64,000 bases of DNA from Ornithobacterium rhinotracheale. GTDB taxonomy: Bacteria; Bacteroidota; Bacteroidia; Flavobacteriales; Weeksellaceae. Below are positions 54,740 through 63,611 of the stretch, piece by piece. The position numbers and the translations under genes were made by a program. The notes under the pieces were generated by a model that did no database searches, had not been told where the DNA came from, and was given only the letters and a program-made list of their open reading frames with translations. The stretch lies in assembly GCF_022832975.1 (NCBI RefSeq), contig NZ_CP094846.1:1275501-1339500 (forward strand). The letters are read 5' to 3'. How positions within the stretch are numbered: position 1 is the stretch's first letter; each line of letters opens with the position of its first letter.

Positions 54740-55966
54740 TTAGTTACTGTTTAAGGCTTCAATAGGTTTAATTTTAGCGGCTTTTCTAGCGGGAATAAAA
54801 CCTGCCAATAAGCCAGAAATAAGCAAAATTATGGCGGCTAGCACAATGCGTGAAGACTCTACTGTGGCGTTGTAAATCATATAATCTTGCAACGAATCTT
54901 TTACAGAGTAGGTGAGTAGCATACCCATAAAAATCCCGATAAATCCAAATAAAAAGGTGATTGCCAAGGCCTCTTGCAAAATAAGACTGATGATATTAAA
55001 AGGCGTAGCACCCAAGGCTTTTCTGATGCCGATTTCCTTGGTGCGTTCCTTTACGCTAAAGACCATCATATTGGCAATACTCACCACGCCCGAAATCAAA
55101 CTACCAATCCCAATGACCAAAACGATAATGGTAAAAACATAAAAAAACATATTGGTGCTATCGAGTGCATCTTTTGGGTCGTATGCTCGGACTCCGCGTG
55201 TGTCGTCTGGCGAAACGCTGTGTTTAATTTTTAATTCTTTTTCCACCTCTTGTGCAATGTCGTGCAGCTCATCTAAACTTGAGTTTGGCAAAGGATATAA
55301 GGTAAAATTATCTATATTTTGAGTTCCGTAAATCACATGGTAGGTGTTGATGGGCAGGTAAATATAGCGTTCTTTGTCGTCGCCCTCTTCGCTCGAGTAC
55401 ACGCCCACAACTTTGTAGAGCGTATTGCCCAGCTGAATGTTTTCGCCCACGGCAGATTTGTTTTTAAATAAATCTTTTTCTACCAATCTGCCGATTACTA
55501 CATTTTTCTCAATCGACTGATTGTCGAGCGGATCGAGAAAACGCCCAGAAATGATTTTTAAATCACTGGCTTTTTTCTCTTTGGAAGTGGTTCCGATTAA
55601 ATTATAATTTCCGAATTCCGAGAAATTCCTAGCCGTAACCATTTGGGAAATATGAGGCAAAACGATTTCTATTCGGTCTTTTAGCAATTCTTGTAAAAAT
55701 TGATAATCCGATTTTTTAAGCTGAATGTAGCGATTGGGCTGCTTGCCTTTGTAGGGCAAGGTGGTGTAGTTTGTGTAAACTTCGATGGTCATCATATTGG
55801 GTGGTAAAAATTGCTCCTCAAAACCGTTCTGCAAACCTTTACTTAGTCCAAAAAGCGTGATAAATACAAATAATGCCAATGCAATGGTAGCACCCGATAA
55901 GAATGTCCTTAATTTATTGCTCCGAATCGAAGCCCAGATTTCTGCCCAGCGATCTATATCAAACAT
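54740..55966 (-). CDS. ABC transporter permease, MacB-like (first permease)
   Basis: 408 residues, same layout as its neighbour: helix at 18-42, MacB_PCD periplasmic domain, FtsX domain with three helices (SVKERTKEIGIRKALGATPFNI, LAGFIPARKAAKIKPIEALNSN). The start codon overlaps the stop of the ATPase gene by 1 base. A heterodimer of two permeases is likely. Confidence 0.93.
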   Translation of the reverse strand: MFDIDRWAEIWASIRSNKLRTFLSGATIALALFVFITLFGLSKGLQNGFEEQFLPPNMMTIEVYTNYTTLPYKGKQPNRYIQLKKSDYQFLQELLKDRIEIVLPHISQMVTARNFSEFGNYNLIGTTSKEKKASDLKIISGRFLDPLDNQSIEKNVVIGRLVEKDLFKNKSAVGENIQLGNTLYKVVGVYSSEEGDDKERYIYLPINTYHVIYGTQNIDNFTLYPLPNSSLDELHDIAQEVEKELKIKHSVSPDDTRGVRAYDPKDALDSTNMFFYVFTIIVLVIGIGSLISGVVSIANMMVFSVKERTKEIGIRKALGATPFNIISLILQEALAITFLFGFIGIFMGMLLTYSVKDSLQDYMIYNATVESSRIVLAAIILLISGLLAGFIPARKAAKIKPIEALNSN

Positions 55967-56655
55967 TACACACGCACTTGGTTAATCTTTTCGTCTTCTA
56001 TAATCACACCGTCTTTCAATCGCACAATCCGCTTGCACATATGTGCAATGTCGTCTTCGTGCGTTACCATTAGGATTGTTTTTCCTTCATCATTTATTTG
56101 CTGAATCAGGCGCATCACTTCTTGCGAGGTTACACTATCTAGCGCACCCGTAGGCTCATCGGCAAGGAGCAATTTAGGATTTGCAGCCAAAGCACGCGCA
56201 ATGGCAACACGCTGTTTTTGTCCGCCCGAGAGTTCATTAGGCATATGTTTAGCCCAAGGCACCAAGCCCACTTTGTCGAGATAATGCATAGCGATTTCGT
56301 GGCGTTTTTTTCTACTCACATTTTGGTAATAGAGCGGAAGAGCCACATTTTCCACCACATTTTTAAAATTAATTAAATTATAAGATTGAAAGATAAAGCC
56401 CAAAAACTTGTTTCGGTAGTGTGCTGCCTTTTTCTCGCTTAGATTTTCAATGCGCACCCCATCAAGGTCGTAAGTGCCTGAGTCCGCCACATCAAGCATC
56501 CCAATGATGTTGAGCAGCGTGGATTTTCCCGAGCCAGACGAACCCATGATGGCTACAAATTCGCCTTTATCTACTTGTAAATCAATGCCTTTTAGCACAT
56601 GTAGGCTATTTTTGCCCATTTTGTAGGACTTGTTTAAATCTTGTATATCAATCAT
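55966..56655 (-). CDS. ABC transporter ATP-binding protein (MacB/LolD type)
   Basis: 229 residues. Walker [13 protein letters not shown]-loop FIFQSYNLI, signature [15 protein letters not shown], Walker [13 protein letters not shown] and the H-loop VTHEDD. Heads the operon with the two permeases. Substrate unknown; candidates are macrolides, peptides or lipoproteins. Confidence 0.94.
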   Translation of the reverse strand: MIDIQDLNKSYKMGKNSLHVLKGIDLQVDKGEFVAIMGSSGSGKSTLLNIIGMLDVADSGTYDLDGVRIENLSEKKAAHYRNKFLGFIFQSYNLINFKNVVENVALPLYYQNVSRKKRHEIAMHYLDKVGLVPWAKHMPNELSGGQKQRVAIARALAANPKLLLADEPTGALDSVTSQEVMRLIQQINDEGKTILMVTHEDDIAHMCKRIVRLKDGVIIEDEKINQVRV

Positions 56656-56686
56656 TTAATTAAAAAATCGGATTTTACTATATTTT

Positions 56687-58036
56687 TTAGGCAATATAAA
56701 CGGTTTTTTCGTTTACAAATGCTTTAATTCCATTTTCGGCAAGTTCTCTTCCGTAGCCCGAAATGCCTGTTCCGCCAAAGGCTAAACGCGGATCGCTTTT
56801 CACCATTTCATTGATGAAAACAGCACCGTCTTTGATGTTTTTAATGAAATGTTTTATTCGTTTTTTATCTTCGGTAAAGATACTCGCACCCAACCCAAAT
56901 TCTGAATTATTGACTAATTCTAATGCTTCGTCATCGGTTTTAAAAGTGGTGCAAGCCAAGAGTGGTCCAAAGGTTTCTTCATAAAAAATAGGCATTTCTG
57001 GCGTAACATGGGTGAGAATAGTCGGGGCAAAAAAGGCTTCGTGACGAGTGCCACCGATCAAGATTTTTGCGCCCATTTCCACCGAATCATTCATTTGTTT
57101 TTCAAGCTCTTCGGCTAAACTTTCTCTGGCCATAACGCTTAAATATGTTTTATCTTCAAGCGGATTGCCCACAACGAGTTCTTCTACTTTTTTCTGTAAT
57201 TTAGCAACGAATTTTTCGGCAATTTTCTCGTGGACTAGAAGTCGTTTTCCTGCAATGCAGCTTTGTCCCGTGTTTTGGAAACGCGCATTTACTACCGTTT
57301 TTACCGCTTCTTTGATGTCGCAATCTTCAAAAACCACCAGGGCATTGGAGCCACCTAGCTCAAGCAAACTCGGCTTGATTTCTTCGCCCGCAACTTTGGC
57401 TACCGCAGCACCTGCAGCTTTGCTTCCTGTAAGGCTCACGCCTTTTACCATTGGGTGGCGAATGATACCTTCTACCGCTTTGCTACCGATAGGCAAATTG
57501 ATAAAGCAATTTTCTGGCAAGCCCGCCAATTCAAACGCTTTTTCCACATTTTTGGCACTTTGCATCACATTGCTTGCATGTTTAAGCAAAACAGTGTTTC
57601 CTGCCATGAGCGTAGGCACAGCAAAACGGATAACTTGCCAAAATGGGAAATTCCAAGGCATTACGCCTAAAATTACTCCAAGTGGGTCGTAGCGCACATA
57701 CGATTTTTGAGCTTCGGTTTTGGTATGTTTTGATTTTAAAAGTTTTTGTGCATTGCTTGCGTAGTAGCGGCAAACCCACGCACATTTATTGATTTCGGCA
57801 ATGGATTGCGTAATGGGTTTTCCCATTTCTTCGCTGATGGTTCTTCCCCATTCGTAGGCATTTTCTTCTAAAACTTCGGCAAGTTTTTTAAAGATTTTTT
57901 TGCGTTTTTTGAGCGAAATGTCGTTCCAAGCAGGCTGAGCGACATTGGCTGATTCGATTTTTTCAATGATTTCATTCTCAGAAAGTTCAGCGTGTTCGTA
58001 AATAGTTTCTTGTGTAAATGGATTGATAGATTTCAT
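56687..58036 (-). CDS. NAD(P)-dependent aldehyde dehydrogenase (succinate-semialdehyde dehydrogenase-like)
   Basis: 449 residues. Catalytic cysteine in NTGQSCIAGKR, active-site glutamate in LLELGGSNALV, cofactor-binding PWNFPFWQV and the late EETFGPLLA. GSKAAGAAVAKVAGEE is the second cofactor loop. It oxidises succinate semialdehyde or a similar aldehyde. The GabD/YneI-type assignment rests on general pattern. Gene stands 31 bases upstream of the ABC ATPase on the same strand and 15 bases after a DUF302 lipoprotein gene. Confidence 0.88.
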   Translation of the reverse strand: MKSINPFTQETIYEHAELSENEIIEKIESANVAQPAWNDISLKKRKKIFKKLAEVLEENAYEWGRTISEEMGKPITQSIAEINKCAWVCRYYASNAQKLLKSKHTKTEAQKSYVRYDPLGVILGVMPWNFPFWQVIRFAVPTLMAGNTVLLKHASNVMQSAKNVEKAFELAGLPENCFINLPIGSKAVEGIIRHPMVKGVSLTGSKAAGAAVAKVAGEEIKPSLLELGGSNALVVFEDCDIKEAVKTVVNARFQNTGQSCIAGKRLLVHEKIAEKFVAKLQKKVEELVVGNPLEDKTYLSVMARESLAEELEKQMNDSVEMGAKILIGGTRHEAFFAPTILTHVTPEMPIFYEETFGPLLACTTFKTDDEALELVNNSEFGLGASIFTEDKKRIKHFIKNIKDGAVFINEMVKSDPRLAFGGTGISGYGRELAENGIKAFVNEKTVYIA

Positions 58037-58051
58037 GGTTTGTTGAGGTGT

Positions 58052-58498
58052 TTATTGTACTTTTTCAGCGATAGATTGCAAAGTATTTTGCATTTTATAT
58101 AGCACTGGTTTATTTTCTTTGATGCCTAAACTTTCGTATTCCTTAGGCGATTTATACAAAACAAAAGTTTTTCCGTCTTTTTCATAAACCAGAAAGCGCA
58201 AAGGCAATTCATAGGCTATGGCTGGAGATTCTTGCATGAGAGCGGTGCCTACTTTGGGATTCCCGAAAATAATTACGGCTGTAGGGTTTAATTCTAAACC
58301 ATTTTTTTGTGCCAATTCATCGTGGCGAATCACTTGCATAATGCCCATGTCTTTGGCTTTGATTTCGTTTTGTAATGTTTCGAGTGTTTGGTCAAATGGT
58401 AATTTGGATTCTACAGTGTTCATACTTGAATTTTGAGTTGAATGATTACACGCAGCAAGCATCAATAAACTAAATGCTAAGATAATGATTTTTTTCAT
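58052..58498 (-). CDS. DUF302 domain lipoprotein
   Basis: 148 residues, lipoprotein signal with Cys17 (MLAAC). DUF302 pattern: LPFDQTLETLQNEIKAKDMG, ELNPTAVIIFGNPKVGTALM, IAYELPLRFLVYEKDGK. The domain binds small ligands or metals in a few studied members; role unknown. It starts the transcript with the aldehyde dehydrogenase. Confidence 0.85.
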   Translation of the reverse strand: MKKIIILAFSLLMLAACNHSTQNSSMNTVESKLPFDQTLETLQNEIKAKDMGIMQVIRHDELAQKNGLELNPTAVIIFGNPKVGTALMQESPAIAYELPLRFLVYEKDGKTFVLYKSPKEYESLGIKENKPVLYKMQNTLQSIAEKVQ

Positions 58499-58564
58499 AT
58501 TTTTATTTTAAAAGATAAATATATAAAAAATGTACGAAATATGGATTTTGTATCATGAAAAAAG

Positions 58565-58572
58565 TAATTTTG
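58565..58572 (+). promoter_or_regulatory. -7 promoter element for the 58587 gene
   Basis: TAATTTTG 14 bases before the ATG at 58587, inside an upstream extension of the frame, so it supports the shorter start. A TTG box is closer than normal (14 bases). Confidence 0.35.
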
Positions 58573-58586
58573 CAACAAAAATAGCG

Positions 58587-59273
58587 ATGAAAAGATTGAA
58601 AAAATATTTTACGATTTGGTGGGTGCCTATTGTGTCGTATATTATTCCTTTTGGTGTTTTCGTTTTAGGTTTGATATTAAGATATGATTTTATCATAGAC
58701 ATTGCACTCGTCCTTTTTTTTCTAAATATATTAGGAAATATTATTTCTGCTATAAAACAAATCATAATCAAGAAATGGTTTTTTGTCATTCCTCAATTTA
58801 TAATTTCGGCTGTGCTGTATCTAATACTGTCTGTTATTTTTCAATATTCTCCACCAGATTATTACGGTGCACATAAAGAAATTCCTTCAAATATTCATTT
58901 TGAAAAACTAACAGAAAATATACCTACGAAAGATGATATAATAAATTCACAAGACTTTATTTTAATAAATTCGAATCAACCTGGGATTTATGAATATTAC
59001 ACAAGTCATCAGCCTAGGGAAAAAGGATTTTTTTATATAAAAGTCTATGAAATCACTTCTAATGATAGGCTATCAGAAGATAGAATTAATGAAAATTCTA
59101 AAGTATTTGTAAATTATTTAAATGATAGCGTTCACAGTGGGAAATTTACGATATATGAAGGGAGTTGGGGAGATAAATATGGCGCAAGAATAGAATTATG
59201 GTTTAAACCAGATAATGGAGAAGAATATAAAGTTATTCAGAAAAATTATATTGTTGAAGGCTGGATGCGATAA
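58587..59273 (+). CDS. Membrane protein of unknown function
   Basis: 228 residues from the ATG at 58587. Three hydrophobic helices in the first 95 residues (FTIWWVPIVSYIIPFGVFVL, IDIALVLFFLNILGNIISAI, FVIPQFIISAVLYLILSVI) and a C-terminal extracytoplasmic domain of ~125 residues (IPSNIHFEKLTENI, YYTSHQPREKGFFYI). No family recognised. AT-rich. It is followed after 28 bases by a lipoprotein gene in the same direction. Confidence 0.65.
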   Translation: MKRLKKYFTIWWVPIVSYIIPFGVFVLGLILRYDFIIDIALVLFFLNILGNIISAIKQIIIKKWFFVIPQFIISAVLYLILSVIFQYSPPDYYGAHKEIPSNIHFEKLTENIPTKDDIINSQDFILINSNQPGIYEYYTSHQPREKGFFYIKVYEITSNDRLSEDRINENSKVFVNYLNDSVHSGKFTIYEGSWGDKYGARIELWFKPDNGEEYKVIQKNYIVEGWMR

Positions 59274-59301
59274 AATTTGTATATTGCAAACAAAAAATAA
59301 T

Positions 59302-59775
59302 ATGAAAACATTAATCAAGTGTATACTTGCGTTGTCATTTTTATTGTCTTTTTCTTGTAGTAAAGAGGATGACGATGACATCCAAGAAATCCAGACTTTT
59401 GAATTAGGGGAAATTTCACGATGTAATGTGAAAGATGTAAAGTATAAGGGTGAGCAACTCAAAGAGCAGCGAGTTTTTGTTTTTAATAATGCCCAAAGTT
59501 TAAATCAATTTTTTGAATTTTCTTGTCCAATAGAATCAATTGATTTTGAAAAATATGATTTAATAATCGTTACAAATCTCTTTGGGCGAGAAAAAGAGCC
59601 GAGAGTTTTTAAATCTAAAAATAAACAATACATCAAGCTCGATGTAAGTGATGTGCCAGAGATAGACCCAGGATTTAGTGGGAAATTTTTCACTTATTCA
59701 TTTTTAGTTAAAAAAGGAAGTTTAAACAATTCTCCATTTGAATTATCATTTGTTCATAGAAAAAATGAAAAATAA
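59302..59775 (+). CDS. Small lipoprotein of unknown function
   Basis: 157 residues from the ATG at 59302; the upstream frame has no signal peptide at its start and is rejected. Lipoprotein signal LSFSC (Cys19) followed by an acidic stretch KEDDDD, a surface-export-like signature in Bacteroidota. Mature domain beta-rich (YDLIIVTNLFGREKEPRVF). No family recognised. It overlaps the next gene by 11 bases. Confidence 0.65.
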   Translation: MKTLIKCILALSFLLSFSCSKEDDDDIQEIQTFELGEISRCNVKDVKYKGEQLKEQRVFVFNNAQSLNQFFEFSCPIESIDFEKYDLIIVTNLFGREKEPRVFKSKNKQYIKLDVSDVPEIDPGFSGKFFTYSFLVKKGSLNNSPFELSFVHRKNEK

Positions 59776-60559
59776 TAATATACTTCCACTATTACTCGTT
59801 TTTGGATTGAGTGCTCAAGTGGGATGCCAACAAAAAAACGATACAAACAATCCTGCAAAAAACATAGAAATTCAGAATTTATCTGAAGGGCAAAAGCTAA
59901 AAGGTACACTCACTTTTGCCAAACCACAAACCAACTATAAAGATTACTTAGTCGGGAAAACCAATTTTGCTAAAGATTCTGCTTTTGTTCTGGTACCGTC
60001 TAAATATTGTAATAAGCAAACTTATTTAAGAAAAGAAACCTACGAAGCTTTTTTGAAAATGCACCAAGCAGCACAAAAAGCGGGGTTTAATTTGCTCATA
60101 GTTTCGGGGGCGAGAAATTTTCAGCACCAGAAAAACATTTGGGAAAGAAAATGGAAAGCCAATGCTAATTTAACGCCGAAAGAACGCGCCAAAAAGATTT
60201 TGCTTTTTAGCTCAATGCCTATGAGTTCGCGACACCATTGGGGGACAGATGTGGATTTAAATGCACTGAATAATGCCTATTTTGAGAGCGGAAAAGGAAA
60301 GCAACTCTACCAGTGGATGCAAGAAAATGCAGGAAAATACGGGTTTTGCCAAGTTTTTACCGATAAAAAAAGCGGCAGAACGGGCTACGAAATGGAAAAA
60401 TGGCACTGGAGCTATATGCCGCTTGCCAAACAGCTTTTAAAAGATTATAACAAACAAATCACGATCAAAGATTTTAAAGGGTTCCTAGGAAGCGAAACCG
60501 CAGATTCGGTGCGAATCATCAAAGATTATGTAAATGGAATCAACACTTGCGAAGATTAA
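59765..60559 (+). CDS. D-alanyl-D-alanine carboxypeptidase (VanY/M15B) lipoprotein
   Basis: 264 residues from the ATG at 59765, overlapping the preceding gene. Lipoprotein signal ends QVGC (Cys21). M15B zinc site: SSRHHWGTDVDLN supplies His and Asp, and EKWHWSYMP the catalytic Glu and third ligand His. VSGARNFQHQKNIW is the substrate-side motif. It trims the terminal D-Ala from stem peptides in the periplasm. Confidence 0.9.
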   Translation: MKNNNILPLLLVFGLSAQVGCQQKNDTNNPAKNIEIQNLSEGQKLKGTLTFAKPQTNYKDYLVGKTNFAKDSAFVLVPSKYCNKQTYLRKETYEAFLKMHQAAQKAGFNLLIVSGARNFQHQKNIWERKWKANANLTPKERAKKILLFSSMPMSSRHHWGTDVDLNALNNAYFESGKGKQLYQWMQENAGKYGFCQVFTDKKSGRTGYEMEKWHWSYMPLAKQLLKDYNKQITIKDFKGFLGSETADSVRIIKDYVNGINTCED

Positions 60560-60598
60560 AATTTTGCCCGAGTAATTTAAATCATTCGGGCAAAATTC
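60559..60598. terminator. Bidirectional terminator
   Basis: Stem of about 13 bp (AATTTTGCCCGA... / ...TCGGGCAAAATT) between the convergent VanY and C40 genes; its right arm overlaps the end of the C40 coding region. Confidence 0.75.
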
Positions 60599-61358
60599 TT
60601 TTGATAAATCGCAACTTGTGCGAGTATTTCTGCATATCGGTATTGAAAATTCCTGTGGAGTCAATCGGGTCGATTCGCACTTTGCCATGTGCGTGTATAA
60701 TTCGATGATTATCAATGATAATCCCTACATGTATGATGTTTCCTTCATCATTGTCAAAAAAAGCTAAATCTCCTGGCAGAGCTTCTTCCACAAAGCCGAG
60801 CATTTCGCCTTTTTGCGCTTGGTCTTTGGCATCGCGTGGCAGGTGGATTTTGGCAAATTTGTAGACCTGCTGCACAAGCCCTGAGCAATCGATGCCAAAG
60901 TTGGATTTGCCGCCCCATAAGTAAGGCACATTGAGGTAATTTTTGGCTAAAAGGATTAATTCCTCTCGGCTGATGAGGCCTTGTACTTGTTTGGTTTCAC
61001 AATATATTTCGTAAGTATCCTCGCCTAATTGAAAGGTGCCACCTTCCGCATTTCGGATTTCGGCTCCGAGTGGGAGGGTGGTGGGCTCGTTGTGTGCCAC
61101 GATTAAGTTAAATGGCTCGGCGGTGTAGAGGCAGGGGCTTTCGGTGTTAAAGAATTCGTCTTGTGAGATTTCTTGCAGGTGTTTTTCATCAATCCAGCCT
61201 TCGTAGGCATCAAAATCGGCTTTAATCTTAATCCAGTTTTTCTTTGTTTTTAAAACTTCCACCTTTTCGCCAAAGAGTAACTGGGTTACCATCTCTGAGC
61301 GGTCGCTCGCTTCGGCGCGCACGGGGGAGATACTTACTTTACAAATCCCGAAATTCAT
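60582..61358 (-). CDS. C40 family peptidase (NlpC/P60) with SH3 domains
   Basis: 258 residues. N-terminal bacterial SH3 domain (about 3-65, VSISPVRAEASDRSEMVTQL), a second SH3-like part, then NlpC/P60 with catalytic Cys in FGIDCSGLVQQVY, His in IIHVGIIID and the third polar residue in IIHAHG. It would cleave gamma-D-Glu-diaminopimelate bonds. There is no signal peptide, so a cytoplasmic role in recycling muropeptides (like YkfC) fits. The start overlaps the O-methyltransferase gene by 4 bases. Confidence 0.9.
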   Translation of the reverse strand: MNFGICKVSISPVRAEASDRSEMVTQLLFGEKVEVLKTKKNWIKIKADFDAYEGWIDEKHLQEISQDEFFNTESPCLYTAEPFNLIVAHNEPTTLPLGAEIRNAEGGTFQLGEDTYEIYCETKQVQGLISREELILLAKNYLNVPYLWGGKSNFGIDCSGLVQQVYKFAKIHLPRDAKDQAQKGEMLGFVEEALPGDLAFFDNDEGNIIHVGIIIDNHRIIHAHGKVRIDPIDSTGIFNTDMQKYSHKLRFIKRILPE

Positions 61359-62008
61359 ATTTTTCTAATCAAGGTTAAACCATCTCTTATGGGCAACATC
61401 ACGGTTTCTAGTCGCTTGTCATTTTTTACAAATATATTAAAATCGTGCAAAGATTGCGTCATTTTATCGTTTAAATCAATCGGGTGCATCACTTTATTTT
61501 TCCATAGCACATTATCGGCAAGTATAATTCCGCCGCTTTTCATTTGTGGCAAGAGTTTTTCCACATATTCGCGGTACTTTCTTTTATTGGCATCAAGGAA
61601 GACTAAGTCCCACGGGGCAGCGAAATTTTGCGCCAAAAAGTCCATAGCATCTACCAAGTGCGCCTCAATCTGGGCACTAAACTCTGATTTTTCAAAAAAC
61701 GGACGGTAGAATTCCTGCGTGCGCGCATCTCTATCAAGGGTTACAATTTTACCCTCAGCAGGTAAGCCCTCTGCCAAGCACAGCGTAGCATAGCCCGTAT
61801 AGGTGCCGATTTCTAAAATTCTTTTAGGGCGAATGATTTTGGACAAAAAACTAAGCAAACGCCCCTGCAAGACACCAGAAATCATATGTGGCTGATGCAT
61901 TTCTTGCTCCGTTTTCTCACGAATTTCCCTGAGCAAAGCAGGCTCATCAGACGAAAAAGCAGTAATATATTGGCACAAATCTTCGGGTAGAATATCGTTT
62001 TTAAACAT
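61355..62008 (-). CDS. O-methyltransferase (caffeoyl-CoA type family)
   Basis: 217 residues. SAM motif LEIGTYTGYATLCLAEGLP, DRDARTQEFYRPFF and the metal-binding DLVFLDANKRKYREY and ADNVLWKNKVM are characteristic. The physiological acceptor in bacteria is usually unknown. Cotranscribed and coupled (ATGA) with the C40 peptidase gene. Confidence 0.9.
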   Translation of the reverse strand: MFKNDILPEDLCQYITAFSSDEPALLREIREKTEQEMHQPHMISGVLQGRLLSFLSKIIRPKRILEIGTYTGYATLCLAEGLPAEGKIVTLDRDARTQEFYRPFFEKSEFSAQIEAHLVDAMDFLAQNFAAPWDLVFLDANKRKYREYVEKLLPQMKSGGIILADNVLWKNKVMHPIDLNDKMTQSLHDFNIFVKNDKRLETVMLPIRDGLTLIRKI

Positions 62009-62206
62009 AAATGCAAAGGTATGAAAATGTTAAAGATACGAAAACTTTTCGGTTTGAAAAATGCGATTTTCAATGTTTTTTATCAATGATTAAATTTTGG
62101 TTGAATTAATATTTTTAAACTAAGGAGAATCAAAATTTTCTAACTAAATTAAAACCCAAAAAATGCTTAAAATTCCATTTTTTTACCCAAAAAACTTGAA
62201 ATTTCG

Positions 62207-62214
62207 TATTTTTG
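62207..62214 (+). promoter_or_regulatory. -7 promoter element of upp
   Basis: TATTTTTG 17 bases before the ATG at 62232, in the rejected upstream extension of the frame. The -33 box is unclear. Confidence 0.45.
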
Positions 62215-62231
62215 CTAAAATATACTTGCTT

Positions 62232-62891
62232 ATGACTTCGTTAAAATACACCGACTTATCTGATAATCAATCTATTTTAAATTCTTGGGTCAATCAGCTC
62301 AGAAATGTGGAAGTTCAAAACGATCGCATGCGTTTCCGCAGAAATTTAGAGCGTATTGGCGAAGTTGGTGCATTAGAAATCAGTAAAAAATTAAAATTTA
62401 AAGCCTGCGAAATCAAAACGCCACTTGGCGTGAAACCTTCGGTGGAGCTTGAAACTCAGCCCGTGGTAATGACCATTTTGCGCGCGGGCTTGCCACTGTA
62501 TCAAGGGGTGCTAAATTATTTTGACTATGCCGATAGCGGTTTTGTAGCAGCCTATCGCAAGCACAACGCCGAGGGCTTTGAGATTAAGCAAGATTATGTA
62601 ACCTGCCCAGATATTTCTAATCGCCCCCTAATCGTGGTAGACCCAATGCTTGCCACGGGAGCCTCCCTCTGTGAAGCGATTCATGCTGTGCTGGAATTGG
62701 CTCAGCCTTCTGAATTGCATATTTTATGTGCCATTGCGGCGACACAAGGGATTCAAAAAATCAACGAAGAATTGCCCCAAGCGCATTTGTGGTGTGCCAC
62801 TGTGGATGATAAATTAGACGAAAAAGGCTACATCGTTCCAGGATTGGGCGATGCTGGAGATTTATGTTTTGGCCCTAAATTGCAATCTTAA
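62232..62891 (+). CDS. upp: Uracil phosphoribosyltransferase
   Basis: 219 residues from the ATG at 62232 (a longer frame from 62163 is rejected because a promoter element lies in it). It makes UMP from uracil and PRPP. The PRPP loop is IVVDPMLATGASLCEAI; TILRAGLPLYQGVLNYF and the C-terminal GYIVPGLGDAGDLCFG are uracil-binding signatures. Confidence 0.94.
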   Translation: MTSLKYTDLSDNQSILNSWVNQLRNVEVQNDRMRFRRNLERIGEVGALEISKKLKFKACEIKTPLGVKPSVELETQPVVMTILRAGLPLYQGVLNYFDYADSGFVAAYRKHNAEGFEIKQDYVTCPDISNRPLIVVDPMLATGASLCEAIHAVLELAQPSELHILCAIAATQGIQKINEELPQAHLWCATVDDKLDEKGYIVPGLGDAGDLCFGPKLQS

Positions 62892-62900
62892 TTTTTAATA

Positions 62901-63608
62901 TTATTTATTTACCCAATTGGCAATAAAAGCCGTGTTGAGTGCAGCTGTTTCTGTACGCATTCTTTGGTTGCCAAGGCTAATGGGGATAAAATTTTGCACC
63001 GTAGCCAATTCTATTTCATTTGCCGAAAAATCACCTTCGGGACCGATGATAAATAAATAATCTTTTTTGGGCAAAATGCAGTCTTTAATATCTTTTCGGG
63101 CAAAATCGGAGTTGCAGTGTGCAATGAATTTTTGCCCTTGGAAGCCATCATACTTTGCTATAAAATCGCTAAATTTAATCAAGTCGTGGAGCTGCGTATT
63201 TTCAGCCTTGAGCGATTGCTTAATGGCAGCCGTTGCCACGCGCTGCATTCTATCGAGTTTAAGATTTCGGCGCTCGGAATGGAATGTTTCAAGGAAGCTC
63301 ACTTCATCAATGCCGATTTCAATGGCTTTTTCAAGGAACCACTCGGTGCGGTCGATGTTTTTGGTTGGTGCAATGCCCACATGCAATTTGTAGTTTCGGG
63401 ATTGATTGTAATTCGTTTTTTCTGTGATTTGCAGCAGTGTGTTTTTGGGGTGCACTTGCGAAATGGTAGCCCAAAACATTTCGCCTTTGCCTTCGGTAAA
63501 AAGTACTACATCACCTACTTTTAGCCTTAGGACTTTGGCTAAATGGTGGCTTTCGTTTTCGTTTAAAAGTGCTTGATTTCCTTGTTTAATCCCGATGAAT
63601 AAATGCAT
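62901..63608 (-). CDS. rsmE: 16S rRNA (uracil(1498)-N3)-methyltransferase RsmE
   Basis: 235 residues, SPOUT-class enzyme. N-terminal PUA-like domain (ESHHLAKVLRLKVGDVV), central EWFLEKAIEIGIDEV, and the trefoil-knot signatures IIGPEGDFSANEI and ISLGNQRMRTETAAL. It follows tsaD by 3 bases and is probably cotranscribed with it. Confidence 0.95.
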   Translation of the reverse strand: MHLFIGIKQGNQALLNENESHHLAKVLRLKVGDVVLFTEGKGEMFWATISQVHPKNTLLQITEKTNYNQSRNYKLHVGIAPTKNIDRTEWFLEKAIEIGIDEVSFLETFHSERRNLKLDRMQRVATAAIKQSLKAENTQLHDLIKFSDFIAKYDGFQGQKFIAHCNSDFARKDIKDCILPKKDYLFIIGPEGDFSANEIELATVQNFIPISLGNQRMRTETAALNTAFIANWVNK

Positions 63609-63611
63609 AAA

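Noticed and set aside
57048-57692. 214-codon plus-strand ORF
   Set aside because: Lies entirely antisense to the aldehyde dehydrogenase gene, whose motifs are intact; low-quality Ser/Phe/Thr-rich translation.
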